NCBI GenBank assembly: GCA_033032865.1
Contig: JAWHQI010000065.1
Span: 6,758,001 to 6,822,000, forward strand
Reading direction: 5' to 3'
Origin: Dactylorhiza incarnata
Lineage: Eukaryota; Streptophyta; Magnoliopsida; Asparagales; Orchidaceae
DNA length: 64,000 bases
Both the position numbers and the translations under genes were made by a program. Numbering within the stretch: the first letter of the stretch is position 1; each line of letters opens with the position of its first letter. Shown piece by piece: positions 9,985 to 21,069 of the stretch. Under the pieces are notes generated by a model. The model worked only from the letters and a program-made list of their open reading frames with translations, was not told the origin of the DNA and did not search any database.

Positions 9985-10885
9985 TTGCTTCCCACTCATG
10001 AACTGCGCGATGAGCTAAGAATCACGACCATCTCCTTGACTGGGAAGAAAAACTTCGTTGAATGGGTGCACTCTGTCAGACTGGTTCTTCAGTCCAAGGG
10101 GCTTCTGTCTCATCTCACTAAGGAGCCCCCATCTGATCCTACTGATGACTGGCTGCGTAACGATGGTCGTGTTCAGACGTGGCTTCTCAACTCCCTTGAT
10201 GGCGAACCTTATCGCATGACCATGTATCACGAGACGGCCAAGGCAATGTGGGAGGAGCTTCACTCCTTATACTCCGGCAAGGACAGTCTTCAACACCTGT
10301 ATGACATTATCACCGAGCTTCAAACTCTTGCACTGGCGGGGCGGCCGACTTAACATCATTTGTTGCTCGGGCTAAGACTCTTGCTGAAGCCTGAATCCAA
10401 CATCAGCCCTCTACTACGGATCTAGCAGCTCAGCGTGCTTAAAAAGAGGATGTGTGTATTGCCATGATGATGGCTCATGTCCCGCTTCACCTTCAGAGTA
10501 TTCGGGCGCAGATCCTTCGTCTGCTACAACCCCGTCGTTATCTGATGTCTGCTCCATGTTGCTCAAAGTTTCACCGCCTCCGGATACTATTGGACCTCCC
10601 TCACCGGTCCTTCTCCAGCACTCGTCTGCACCATTACTACCTCTCCCTCCCGCTACTCGTGGAGGATGTTTAGGCTCTTGAGGCGACTTGCTACCGCAAA
10701 CATGATTGTCCTCCTCACCCGACTGCTCATATTGCCGCTGACAATCCCTCTGCCACTCGTGCTGATCTTAAAGCAGTTCGCCTCCAGCTCCAACAACTTC
10801 ACGGGATGCTCCGCCACCCACCTGCCTCCGCCGCCTCCATCTCCAATGAAGGTATCACTTGTCTCTCCACTAGTCCGCGCTGGAT
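9985..10885 (+). pseudogene. Copia-A gag, broken
   Basis: The frame from 9985 to 10353 encodes the copia gag N-terminal domain (LTGKKNFVEWVHSVRL, WLLNSLDGEPYRMTMYHETA, MWEELHSLYSG). The next pieces (10452-10681) continue the family (IAMMMAH, RAQILR, SDVCSMLLKV) in other frames. A stop follows at 10351 and more frame changes occur before the protease. No clear CCHC knuckle remains. Confidence 0.8.
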
Positions 10886-11183
10886 AGTGGATTCAGGTGC
10901 TACCCACTATATCACCTCGCTGAAACCATATCAATACTTGGATGTTCCTCATCCTAAGTGCATCACAGTAACCAATGACGACACCGTCCCTATCTCCGGC
11001 TCCGCTGATATCCCTCTCAATTCTTCTATCTCTTTCCGCTCGGCTCTTCATGTTCCGGGCTCCCCGTTCAATTTACTTTCTGTTAGCCGCCTCACTACGG
11101 ATTTGGATTGCTCAGTAACATTCACGTCTTCCTCTTTTCTGATGCAGGATCGACATACGCAGAGTATCATTGGTAAGGGATGA
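10806..11183 (+). pseudogene. Copia-A protease
   Basis: Contains the aspartic protease motif WIVDSGATHYIT with the catalytic Asp intact, followed by ALHVPGSPFNLLSVSRLT, the typical segment before the pre-integrase region. The frame ends at 11183 (TGA) inside what should be continuous polyprotein. Confidence 0.85.
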
Positions 11184-11757
11184 CTGCAAAACGGGCTCTT
11201 CCTCCTTGATGTTTCTCCTACCATCCTCTCCTCAGTCTCCTCCGTTGATACATCGGCGTCTTGGGCATGCCCCTCTTCCATTCCTTCAGAAGGCTCTTCC
11301 AGAGATCTCTCTTTCTATTTTTAAATGTGAATCATGTATTTTGGGAAAACAACATCGTTCCTCTTTTCCTCCTCATTGTACTCGGAGCTCTGCTCCTTTT
11401 GTTTTAGTACATTCCGATGTTTGGGGTCCGTACAAAATTACTAGTATCTCTGGTTATCGTTATTTCATCACCTTTATTGATGATTATTCTCGCACAACTT
11501 GGTTATATTTACACCGTGATCGCTCCGAGCTTCCCTGTGTATTTCGGGCATTCCTTCTTGAGATTCGCACGCAATTTTCCGAAAACATACAAACTCACCG
11601 GTCAGATAATGCTCGCGAATATACTAGCCATGAATTTGCTAATCTCTGCTCCGAATTTGGGATCATTCACCAAACGTCGTGTGCCTATACCCCCCAACAA
11701 AACGGCGTTGTTGAACGAAAAATAGACATCTGCTCGATGTTGCCCGGTCTCTCATGA
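11170..11757 (+). pseudogene. Copia-A integrase
   Basis: Pre-integrase zinc-binding part (HRRLGHAP...CESCILGKQHRSSFPPHC), then the core: HSDVWGPYK (first Asp), FIDDYSRTTWLY, HRSDNAREYTSHEF (second Asp) and YTPQQNGVVERK (Glu). The catalytic D, D, E residues are all present. The frame is lost after ERK, and the C-terminal part (11754-12130) resumes in another frame as AYWNLALSTTCYLINRLPSSVL. Confidence 0.88.
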
Positions 11758-12402
11758 TCCACATGCAGGTACCCAAAGCTTATTGGAACCTTGCGCTGTC
11801 CACGACATGTTATCTCATTAACCGCCTTCCATCCTCCGTCCTCCAAAACGCTACTCCGTTTACCCTCCTTTTCCCCTCCACTCCGGCGTTCTCTCTCACA
11901 CCCCGCATATTTGGTTGTACCTGCTACGTCCACCTACTTGGTTCGTCCACGGACAAGTTGGATCCCCGTGCAGCCAAACACATATTCGTCTGCTATTCAC
12001 GTACTCAAAAAGGTTACGTCTGCTACTCTCCTGCTACCCGAAAAGTTACCGTTTCTGCAGATGTTACCTTTCAAGAGGATCAACCTTTCTTCAATGCACC
12101 GACCCCACCTCTTCCACCACCCACCTTCCCACGACAGTCGTTCCAGTTACCACTCCTCTACCCCTACTTCCTGACCCTGCTCACGCTCTCCATAAGCCTC
12201 CTCTTATCCGGGCTACACCCGTCGCACTCCTCGCTCCGTTGCCCCAATACAGTCGACCTCGACCTCGACCTCCGACACTCTGCGACCTGCTGATCCGGCA
12301 CCAGCGTACACCACTCATCCCATGGCGAACTATGTATCTTTACATCGCCTGTCCCCACCGTTTCATCACTTTGCTACTTCATTATCCTCTATTTTTGTAC
12401 CT

Positions 12403-13945
12403 AACTCTATACAGGAGGCTCTCCAACATCCAGGCTGGCGGGAAGCCATGGACGAAGAAATGACTGCTCTCTGGGCTAACTAGACATGGGACCTGGTCCC
12501 TCTCCCTCCAGGCCAGACTCCTGTTGGGTGCAAATGGGTCTTTTTCATCAAGCATGCTCCTGATGGGACAATTGATAATCTGAAAGCCCGACTGGTGGCT
12601 CGTGGCTTTACCCAACAACAACGCCTCGATTATGAGGAAACCTTCTCTCCAGTTGCCAAGATAAACACAGTTCGTGTCCTTCTCTCCGCGGCTGTACATC
12701 GCCAATGAACCCTACATCAACTGGATATCAAGAATGCATTTTTAAATGGTGACCTAATAGAAACAGTTTTCATGCAACAACTTCCCGGGTTTGAGACCAC
12801 AGTGGAGTCCAGAGTTTGTCACCTTAAGAAGTTAATTTATGGTCTCAAACAATCCCCTCAGGCATGGTTTGACAGGTTCAGTAAGGTTATTCGGGAAGTT
12901 GGCTTTACTCGGAGCTCGACAGACTTCTCTCTGTTTACTCGACATCGAACAACATGAACGGTTCTGTTGGTATATGTTGACGACATCCTAATCACTGGAA
13001 ATGATTCAAAGGGAATACAAGCGGTCAAACAACACCTTAGCTCTGTCTTTCAAACAAAAGATCCGGGGAACCTTCGATACTTCCTTGGTCTTGAGATCGC
13101 GATACGTCCTGATGGACTTGTCCTCTCTTAATGGAATTGCTGTCTCGATCTTTTTCAGGATGCTGACTACTCTGGATGCAAGCCGATTAACACTCCTATG
13201 GATGTAAATCACAAGCTGTGTGCACACGCCTCTGATGATGATCTTCCTCTTCCAAATCCAGAATATTATCGACGACTTGTTGGAAAACTGATTTACCTAA
13301 CGGTCACGAGACCAGATATATCCTTTGCTGTTGGGGTTGTCAGCCGGTTTATGCATTCCCCTCAAAAGTCTCATCTTCAGGCTGTCGAACGCATCCTAAG
13401 ATATCTAAAAACAACCCCCGGTCAAGGGCTGGTATACAAAACCTCGTCTTCCACTCCAACTTTGGTTGCGTATTCTGATGCAGATTATGCTGGTTCTCTG
13501 GATGATCGATGGTCTATTAGTGGATTTTGTACCTACTTTGGAGGTCACCTTGTTACCTGGCGTAGTAAGAAACAAGCTGTGGTTGCTCGATCTTCAGCTG
13601 AAGCAGAATACCGTTCGATGACATCAGTTGTCTCTGAGCTCACATGACTTAAAAATCTCCTCGCTTATCTAGGAGTAAAACTTCCCTCACCAGCTGTCTT
13701 ACCATGTGACAGTCAAGCCGCTATACACATAGCTAAGAACCCGGTCTTCTACGAAAGAACGAAACACATTGAAGTAGATTGTCAATTCATCCGGGAGAAA
13801 GTTCAAATGAAAAAGTTAGAATTAAAGCATGTTCCGGGTACTAACCAAGTTGCTGATATTCTCACCAAGGCCTTACCAAGTACCCTATTTTTTCAATTCC
13901 TGTCCAAGCTGGGTGCCTACGACTTGTACGCTCTAGCTTGCGGGA
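12403..13945 (+). pseudogene. Copia-A reverse transcriptase and RNase H
   Basis: RT blocks: QPPVGCKW-type [60 protein letters not shown] and the catalytic [14 protein letters not shown]. RNase H follows: VAYSDADYAGSLDDRWSISGF, SKKQAVVARSSAEAEYRSM, and the tail ADILTKALPS. In-frame stops interrupt it at about 12481, 12706, 12955 and 13645; most lie where the family has Trp or Arg, as expected from C-to-T decay. The polyprotein ends just before the 3' LTR. Confidence 0.9.
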
Positions 13946-13948
13946 GAG

Positions 13949-14128
13949 TGTTAGAAAAGCCCATATAAAGGCCCATTTGGGGCCCTTTTATTTTCTTGTT
14001 TCTCTCCCTTCTTTAGTCCCACATTGTGTATAAGGATCTCCTCTCTCTTTCTCCCTCATATATATTTGTATTCATACATTGTATTTTATACATAGAAGAG
14101 AATATACAAGGTTCTACTTTTATCCACA
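13949..14128 (+). repeat. Copia-A 3' LTR
   Basis: 180 bp, TGTTAGAAAAGCCC...TATCCACA, followed by the GAATC target duplication at 14129-14133. Confidence 0.95.
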
Positions 14129-14133
14129 GAATC

Positions 14134-14163
14134 ATTAGAGTAGGAAACCACATATTTTCCAAC
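14134..14163 (-). repeat. Copia-F 3' LTR, proximal 30 bp
   Basis: Minus-strand start TGTTGGAAAATATGTGG, the counterpart of the 5' LTR start at 29785. It directly abuts the RNase H tail of copia-F. Confidence 0.65.
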
Positions 14164-16720
14164 ACCTTTCTAATTGATAAGTTGATATCTTCCATTGACT
14201 TGTTTATTAGTTCTTGGAATGACGATCTCTTAGTAAGAACATTAGTTAGTTGGTCTTTAGTTGGCATGAACGGAGTATTAATTAGGCCACTATCCTACTT
14301 TTTGAATTCTCGATCAACCTCATTGTGAATTATTTTGTCGTGTTGGATAAGATTATATAAGATGTTAATGACTTATTATCATAGAAAAGTTCCTTTTTAT
14401 CTCTTTGGAGATCATCCAAGATGATTTAACCACAATGGTTCGTAACCCTGTGAGCCATAACTCAAAAATTTGTCTTCAACACTATCTGGTAACTACATTC
14501 TTCTTCTTGCATCTCACTGTTACTAGATTTTGGTTTGTACGCTTCTATATGTGTTTCTAGAATATGATCTTTTCTTCTTGGAACAAGGTTCCCTTATCTT
14601 GTGCGGCGTTGATTTAAAAGGGGAATTTCGTTACAACTTAAAAGTACTTTTCACGTCGATCACGCTTAAATTGACTCACTACAACTGCATGTGCATTTAG
14701 TCTAGTGTGGGAGAGATATATTAACTTGCCAACTAATCTTTGATAGCTAACCTTTGTTCACCACACCTAGTTTCATTGTACCAATCCCATGTTTGGGGTC
14801 AATTGCATCACTTGTCACCCCCTGGACATATTTTCCTTCTCTTTGAGAAGATTTAAATACTTTATTTTAGAAATAAAAGTTCCCCTTTTGGAGTGCAAGA
14901 ATTTAATGCCAAAAAGCTTTCGAAATTCCTTGATCTCATATTGAACAAGCTCTTTTCTTTGGAATTTTATGGCATCATTAGTTGTTATAATAATGTCATC
15001 TACGAACAAATAATATTAGGACTTCGTTTATTGTTTTATGAATAGTTTATATAATCATCTTGACTTTGTATACTATTGCCAACATGACTTTTGTAACCTT
15101 CTGTACAATCCTTTTTGAGATTATTTTAGTACATATTGATATAATATCTTATTTGGTTGATGTATTTTTTGTTGGTTCCAAAATTACCATCAAAACCTGA
15201 TGGTGGCTCCATAAAGAATTTAGTTTCTAGATCTGCACATGAATGCTTTCCTCAAATCAAAATACTCTAAAAATTTTCTAGGTTCATTTTTGCTATTGGA
15301 TAGAGTTTCTTGATTGTTTACCCCATCAAGCTTATATCTGTCCCATCTACATCCTATATGTTGTTTTCTCTTAGGTATAGTGATGATTTCCTAAATCATA
15401 ACTGTTTTGCTAACACATTTATTTTTTCTTTCATAGCCTATTCCCAATTCTTGTCTTTTCATGCTTTGTAGGTAGTTTTTTGATAAATGGAATTTAGGAC
15501 AGTGGAGAAGTTTCTGTGCTGAGGATAACCTATGACAGTATACAAACTGTGAAGTGGGATGAACTATTTTTTGTTGTTTTTATGAGCTTTTCTAAACATT
15601 ATTTGTAAGTTAGGTCATGCAAAATTTTATTCTTAATCAATCAGAGGGGACAAAGGGTTAAAGATACATGTGTTTGGATCAAGCTCTTGAATTTACTTCA
15701 GATTCGCTAATGATGGCTTCATCCTTGAATATATTCCGAGACCTTAGGAGCAGAGTTTTGATGGTGTTACTTTTAGTTTATACTGGGGAGGGTTCAACCA
15801 CAGGGTGGAGGTGTTTGTGGCTCAATCAAACTTTCCTTTTCTATATCTTTAGGTGGCAGTAAATTTTCACCTAAAGATAGGAGTTTTATTAGGAAAATTT
15901 GAAATTGAGCTCACTAAATGTGATATTCATTGATAAACTGTGATAAGCGCTAAAATTTGTAGACATTTTTACTATATGAGCACCCTATTAACACACGTTT
16001 CATATTCTTAAGATCCAATTTTCATTGTGTTGTGGGTGAATATAAACATATGACTGTACTTAAATGCTCATGAAAGATTTTTGGACAGGAGAAAGCCGAG
16101 TTGAAGTTTAGATACGAGTTGAATGTGAATTGTATTTTCAAGGATTGGGAAGGTACTTGATTTATCAAATAGGGAATTGCGTCCCTCCATAGGTAGTTTG
16201 GACAATCCCTCTTGGAACCTATTTGTTTGGGTGAATGAACATATGAATTTCTGACTTCCGGTAGAAGCCCTTTTTTGAAAGAATGATTAAAACATTTTAT
16301 TGAAATGATCTCCCACATTGTTTGAGATCACAAATTTTAATGGAACTTTTGAGATTTGTTTTGATCATTTGATGTAAGTAGGAAAAATAAAGTCGGCTTT
16401 AAGTTTTTCTTTCTTAAGAAAAAAATCATAATTTTAGCGCAATGATCTATAAAGATTAAAAATCACTAGGCAACCAAAATGTTAGAAATTTTAGATGGAT
16501 CTGAAAAATCCGTATAAATTAAAGAAAAATGTTGAAATAGGAATATAGGATATTCAATTACTCAAAGAAAAAAGATGCAATGAGTAACTACTTCACATCT
16601 CCCATAATGAAAGTTAATGACATCAAATTTTAAAGGCTCGAGGAACATATTTTTAAGCAAGCTAGAGTGGGTGACTAAGAAGAAAGTTTTAGAGCCACAA
16701 TTAAGAGTTTATTAATGAAT
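14164..16720 (-). pseudogene. Copia-F pol remnant (integrase, RT, RNase H)
   Basis: Read from 16720 down: pre-integrase and integrase start (YTDFSDPSKISNI, about 16510), PQQNG-like HSPKQIG and YLWRDAIPYLINQVPS (16250-16130), and the integrase-RT linker (16000-15500). The RT part has QHIGCRW (about 15350), FMEPPSGFDGNFGTN (about 15210) and the catalytic FVDDIIITTND (15009-14975). It ends with the RNase H tail PTKDQLTNVLTKRS (14267-14220). Many stops and frameshifts show an old copy. The segment between the RT active site and the RNase H tail (14815-14270) is badly decayed. Confidence 0.8.
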
Positions 16721-17181
16721 ATCTATATCTATAATATATTAAGAAGAAATCCACATGGAGGATTCGGTATCATACATTCTCATGTCCCATTTTGCCGCTA
16801 CCAATGATTCTTTAAAAACTAAATTCTCTAAAAAGGAAAATATTAATTTATATTATATTAAAAAGAACCCGACTTGGGTGGATTTGGTGTCATACTTTCT
16901 CATTTCCCTTTTTATTCCCAATGATTAAAAAAAACTAAATTCTGTAAAATTTATAAATAATAAAAAATAAATAATAATTTGATAAATTAAAAGAAAGTAA
17001 AAAAATAGAAAAAATAGAAAATAAAAATGTTATTGAACGGGAAAGGACTCCAATGGCCGAAGATATTACTGACATGGGACATTGCGCATGGGGAAAATTG
17101 TGCGACGATAGGAGCGTAGCCATGGCCGAGGGGATATTATCACTGTTGGACATTATGCATGAGGGATAATATGCCCCCTGA
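16721..17181. other. Copia-F interior with a divergent 120-bp direct repeat
   Basis: Two related units begin at about 16730 and 16848, each running TATATTA-AA-AGAA-CC...GGTGTCATAC-TTCTCAT...AATGATT...AACTAAATTCT. The left edge ATCTATATCTATAATATATTAAGAAG resembles Helitron-like ends found at 49204 and 55171. No gene is supported. It ends at the CCTGA target duplication of copia-E (17177-17181). Confidence 0.4.
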
Positions 17182-17337
17182 TGTTGGAGAGTAGAGAACA
17201 CACCTTTAGGTTTGATATTCGATTATTCTCGTCACCCTTACTCTCATAGCACCCTGCCACTTATATTGGAGAAGCCCTAATCACCTTTTATGATATGGTC
17301 ACCCCTTGGTGAGCCCAAGTCAACTTGCATTTTAACA
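17182..17337 (-). repeat. Copia-E 3' LTR
   Basis: 156 bp, aligning over its length to 29006-29149 with scattered substitutions and one 8-bp indel near 17215. On the minus strand it begins TGTTAAAATGCAAG. Confidence 0.9.
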
Positions 17338-17640
17338 CTCTCCATCAAGTTAAGCATTATGTATTCCCAATTTGAGAGAGTTCATGTGAAGATTCTTTCC
17401 AAAAACAACTTTGGTAAGCATATTAGCCAGTTGAGCCCCAATTGGGACAAAAACAGTAGATATGATTTTGTTTTGAATTTTCTCCCGTTCAAAGTGACAG
17501 TCAATTTCTATACGTTTAGTCCTTTCTTGAAAAACATGGTTAGTGACAATGTGGACAACTGTCTCATTATTACCGTGTAATTTAATATCCTCTTGGACAT
17601 GATACCCCATGTCATCCAGTATTTAACCCATATTATTTCA
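17338..17640 (-). pseudogene. Copia-E RNase H C-terminus
   Basis: The minus frame includes LHGNNETVVHIVTN, RTKRIEIDCHFEREKIQ and VPIGAQLANMLTKVVF, the standard end of copia RNase H, terminating 13 bp before the 3' LTR. It is separated from the rest of RNase H (18700-18947) by about 1 kb of unrelated sequence. Confidence 0.85.
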
Positions 17641-17705
17641 CAATGTGGTAATGACAGTGACTCTATAGTCATCTTTAACAAAAGATCGAGCGACTATAAA
17701 GCACA

Positions 17706-18690
17706 GGTATAGGTATGAGTATCAGACACAATATGTACGGTGGTATGACAAGATCAAAAAATAAGTATACGGGTACGCCAGAGTACGACGTATGTAAAAT
17801 TGATTTATATAACACATACACCCCAACCCACGTGCGGCCATGATATTACCCCAACCACGCCAGTACGTCCACCCATGCTCACCTACTCTTGGACGCACGA
17901 GCATCACATGACAATAACTGAGCCGCTCGCAGTCGTTCGACCATATAATATTCTTATTTTATTAAAAATATCTCGACCATGAATGCAATTATAAAAATTC
18001 ATTTTACAAATAAAATAATAATTCACACTCTGTCTCAAAGAGTGCAGAGCCATCATTAATCCTGCGTGAAAGAGAACTAATGTGTGCCCCGCCTGCCATC
18101 ATCAAGAAAGAAGGACCATTCCGTTTGACATTGTAAATTAGGTATGACCTAGCGCGAGTAGACTTTGAAGCTCGGGGGGGGGGGGGGGGTAAATGGGGAA
18201 AAAAGTCTACGCAGCCGGTGCCAACAGTTCTACTGTTCAAGTGATAAGTGGCTTTATATTAGTAGAGATATGTGTACATGCATATATATGCCATCTTTTT
18301 TAAAGAGGTAGAATATACAACATAGAAAGATTCATATTAAACAAACAAAAACACAAGCAATATAAAATATCTAATCCTCAAATATAAACAAACACATTCA
18401 AATTTAAGTCAAATTCTCCATAATTCTAACGTAAAAATAAACTTAAATTTGGAGTGCATTTTGTTACTATAATAAGCAAACACCACTAGTTGCATTTATG
18501 AGTAACAAACTTTTCTTTTCTAAAAGCCCCGAAGCCAACTTTTGTTTACTTTAGAAAAGCAAACTCCTATCATAATTGCAGAACGATATTCCAAGTCCAA
18601 GCGTGTTCGTAGAGTAGCAAGTGTATTCACTGAGTATCGGGTACATACCGGTACTGGAAACGTACCTGGTACAGGTCGCTTCCCTCATGG
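17706..18690. other. Insertion inside copia-E RNase H, possibly a decayed DNA element
   Basis: RNase H coding on both sides shows that about 985 bp were inserted. The edges are rich in GGTATG/GTACGG/GGTACG words (GTATAGGTATGAGTATCAG on the left, GAGTATCGGGTACATACCGG on the right). These are loosely inverted, suggesting a non-autonomous TIR element, but no clean target duplication is visible. It contains a 16-bp G run at 18174-18189 and no convincing ORF. Confidence 0.4.
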
Positions 18691-18699
18691 ACGTCTTGG

Positions 18700-18947
18700 T
18701 GCTTCATAGTTGAGCGACAACATTCTGCTTCTTACTCTTCCAAGAAATAAGATTACACCCACGAAGATGGTGTACCCACTCGTAGATCTTCTATCAAAGG
18801 AGGAACCAACCCAATCAACATCATAGTAGCCAGGAATATTAAGATGACTATGATTTTGATATATAATACATTTTCCAGGATTCGAACACTTTCAATTCTA
18901 AGAAAATAAGGAAGGAGACCCAAATCTTTAATTTCAGAGGTGGAGAC
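18700..18947 (-). pseudogene. Copia-E RT tail and RNase H start
   Basis: Minus-strand reading gives SEIKDLGLLPYFLRIE (the RT segment after the YVDD box), then in another frame YYDVDWVGSSFDRRSTSGYT, the first RNase H block. It is cut at 18947 by the LTR of gypsy-A. Confidence 0.8.
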
Positions 18948-19222
18948 TGATATGTGCTCTGGATTGCGAATGCGTAACGGGTCGACGGTGAGTGGCACTC
19001 TGGGAAGGATCTTCGCTTCTCGTCGGAGGATCCGTTGGTGCAGCTGATGAGCGACTTAGGAAGGATGACGGTAAAGATCAACCCACCTTCTTTCCTGGCG
19101 GAAATTTGCGGAGCTAAGAATATTGGAGGAAGAGGAGGACAGAGGAGAGAGAGAGAGAGAGATCTTTCTACTTTTTTTCTTTATACCTGCAAGAGTCCAA
19201 CGAAGCATATAAATAGGTTGTA
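18948..19222 (-). repeat. Gypsy-A 3' LTR (inner boundary approximate)
   Basis: Homologous to 23984-24331. On the minus strand it would begin near TACAACC just after a purine-rich AATGGGGGGCA, which is a plausible polypurine tract. The GA-dinucleotide run at 19146-19165 lies inside. Confidence 0.7.
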
Positions 19223-19297
19223 TGCCCCCCATTTAGGCTTAGACACATGGGGTAAAGTAGCTTTAAAGACTAATAAGTGGTTGCCCCCCATCTAGGC

Positions 19298-19888
19298 ATT
19301 AATCAAATGAGATAATAATTAAAGGAGGCAAGTGGTACTTAAATATAAACTGAATTGCATGTGAAGTCACCATCACCAGGCTTGCGTGAGGATCATGGCA
19401 GCAAGCTTGATATATATGAAGATCATGGTGACTGTCTTGGTCCTTGTGAAGATCATGGCTGCTGTTCTCCCCATGGAGGTTGGACTTCGCTTCGTTCGCC
19501 AGTTCGTTTCGTGCACGGCATTGGTAGGTGTTGCCCCAACGCGAATTTGTGGGAACTCGATCCGTAACATCGCCTTCGTCTTCGAATAACATTAATCAAG
19601 TGAGATAATAATTAAAGGAGGCAAGTGGTACTTAAATATAAAGAGGACTGCATGTGAAGTCACCATCACCAGGCTTGGTCCATGTGAGGATCATGGCATC
19701 AAGCTTGGTCTACGTGAACATCATGGTGACTGTATTGGTCCTTGTGAAGATCATGGCTGCTGTTCGCCCCATGGAGGTTGGACTCCACTTCGTTCGCCGG
19801 TTCGTTTAGTGCACGGTGTTGGTAGGTGTTGCCCCAACGCGGATTTGCTGCGACTCTATCCGTAACATCGCCTTCCTCTTTGAGTAGC
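19298..19888 (-). repeat. 293-bp tandem duplication at the 3' end of gypsy-A
   Basis: Copy 1 is 19298-19590 and copy 2 is 19591-about 19888, both starting ATTAATCAA(A/G)TGAGATAATAA. On the minus strand each copy holds the end of the pol frame (GDVTDRV, RWGNTYQ) and a His/Asp-rich run, so the pol C-terminus is present twice. Confidence 0.92.
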
Positions 19889-21049
19889 AGCTTATCCCCA
19901 AGCTGGGTAGGGGGTGGCACAAGCGGGGTGGTCGGAGGATCACCGTTGAAAGGTTTCAATCGGGAGATATGGAAAACATCATGGATGCGAGGGTGTCCGG
20001 GAGGTGAAGTTGGTATGCCACGTCGCCGATTTGTTGGAGGATTTTGAAGGGTCCGTGGAAGCATGGGTCGAGTTTCTCAAAGAGTAGGTGTCGGCAGACG
20101 GAAAACAGGCGGTAAGGCGTCCTTTTAGCCATACCCAATCACCTATGCTGAAGGTGAGGTCGCGATGACCGCGTTTGTAGCAAAGTTCCATCCGATGTTG
20201 GGCTTGGAGTAAGTGCTCTTGCGCTAGAGCCAAAAATTGATCACGATCTTGGAGTTCCTGCTCCACCGTGGAAAGAGAGGAGCCATGGCCATAGGAGATG
20301 AGACAGGGTGGTTCACGACCAGAGATGAGTCGAAAAGGGGTCGTTTGGAGTGCCGTGTGATAGGAAGTATTGTAGCAATATTAGATCCAAGGAAGCCAGC
20401 GCACCTATCCTTTGGGTCGATCACCCGTCAGACATCCGAGGTACATCTCGACCGTACGATCTACCACTTCGGTCTGACCATCCAATTGTGGGTGGTATGC
20501 CAAGGAAAAGGCTAATTTAGTGTCGCTGAGTGTGAATAGTTCCTTCAAGAAACGACATGTAAAAACCATGTGTCGATCGGAAATGATGGATTCTGGTATG
20601 CCATGCAATTGGAATACCTCCTCAAAGAATATTTGTGCGACCCATTCGGCGATAAGAGGTCGTCCTAGAGCGATGAAGTGTGCCCCTTTTGAGAAGCGGT
20701 CTACGACCACCATGAGGATTGATTTACCTTTGGACGTCGGTAGTCCTTCCACAAAATCCATGGAAATATCCGCCCAAATTTGAGTGGGGACGGGTAGCGG
20801 TTGTAGAACGCCAACTGGTAGGAGGTTGTCAGTTTTATTTTGCTGGCATGTGACACAATGAGTGATGAAGTCTTGTACTCGCCGACGGAGACCCTTCCAA
20901 AATAATTCACGACGAACACATTGGAGTGTTTTATGGACTCCTTCATGACTGCGGTCGTGGGTGTCCTCCAATATGCGGGGAATGATGCTAGAGGTGGGTT
21001 CGAGGTATATCCGCCCTTGTAAAGAATGAGGCCTGTGTGGTTGGTCCAA
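19699..21049 (-). pseudogene. Gypsy-A integrase
   Basis: Read down from 21049: zinc-binding H-x3-H...CVTCQ (HEGVHKTL, HCVTCQQNKTD), core ADISMDFVEGLPTSKGKS (first Asp), VVDRFSKGAHFIAL, ISDRHMVFTC (second Asp), and HPQLDGQTEVVDR with the Glu. The C-terminal region (HRDLTFSIGDWVWLK, RIHDVFHISRLKPFNG) follows at 20266-19960. Frames change near 20400 and 20000. No chromodomain is evident. The tail runs into the duplicated His-rich segment. Confidence 0.88.
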
Positions 21050-21069
21050 TATTGTGGAGGAATGCCTTC

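Larger units (their letters stand above)
5172..9990 (-). mobile_element. hAT-type DNA transposon nested in copia-A
   Basis: Interrupts copia-A gag. The 9-mer CCCACTCAT occurs at 5163-5171 and 9991-9999, and removing one copy plus the insert rejoins a copia reading frame (PTH..HELRDEL). hAT elements make 8-bp duplications, so CCACTCAT is the likely duplication. Inverted ends CTCATTCT(G/T)ATCATGGCG lie at 5168-5185 and about 9965-9982. They overlap the duplication on the left and are about 8 bp inside it on the right, so the exact boundary is uncertain by about 20 bp. GCGCCTGGACGCC/GCCTAGGCG-rich ends, dense subterminal palindromes and a minus-strand transposase gene complete it. Confidence 0.82.
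4327..14128 (+). mobile_element. Copia-A: Ty1/copia element with LTRs and target duplication, carrying a hAT insertion
   Basis: LTRs at 4327-4506 and 13949-14128 (180 bp each, five differences by my count). Perfect target duplication GAATC at 4322-4326 and 14129-14133. Primer site TGGTATCAGAGC at 4507-4518. The polypurine-like run GCGGGAGAG precedes the 3' LTR. With the hAT insertion and its duplication removed the element is 4974 bp, normal for copia. Order is gag, protease, integrase, RT, RNase H, all on the + strand, with several stops. It is inserted in the LTR of copia-F and is therefore younger. Confidence 0.95.
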
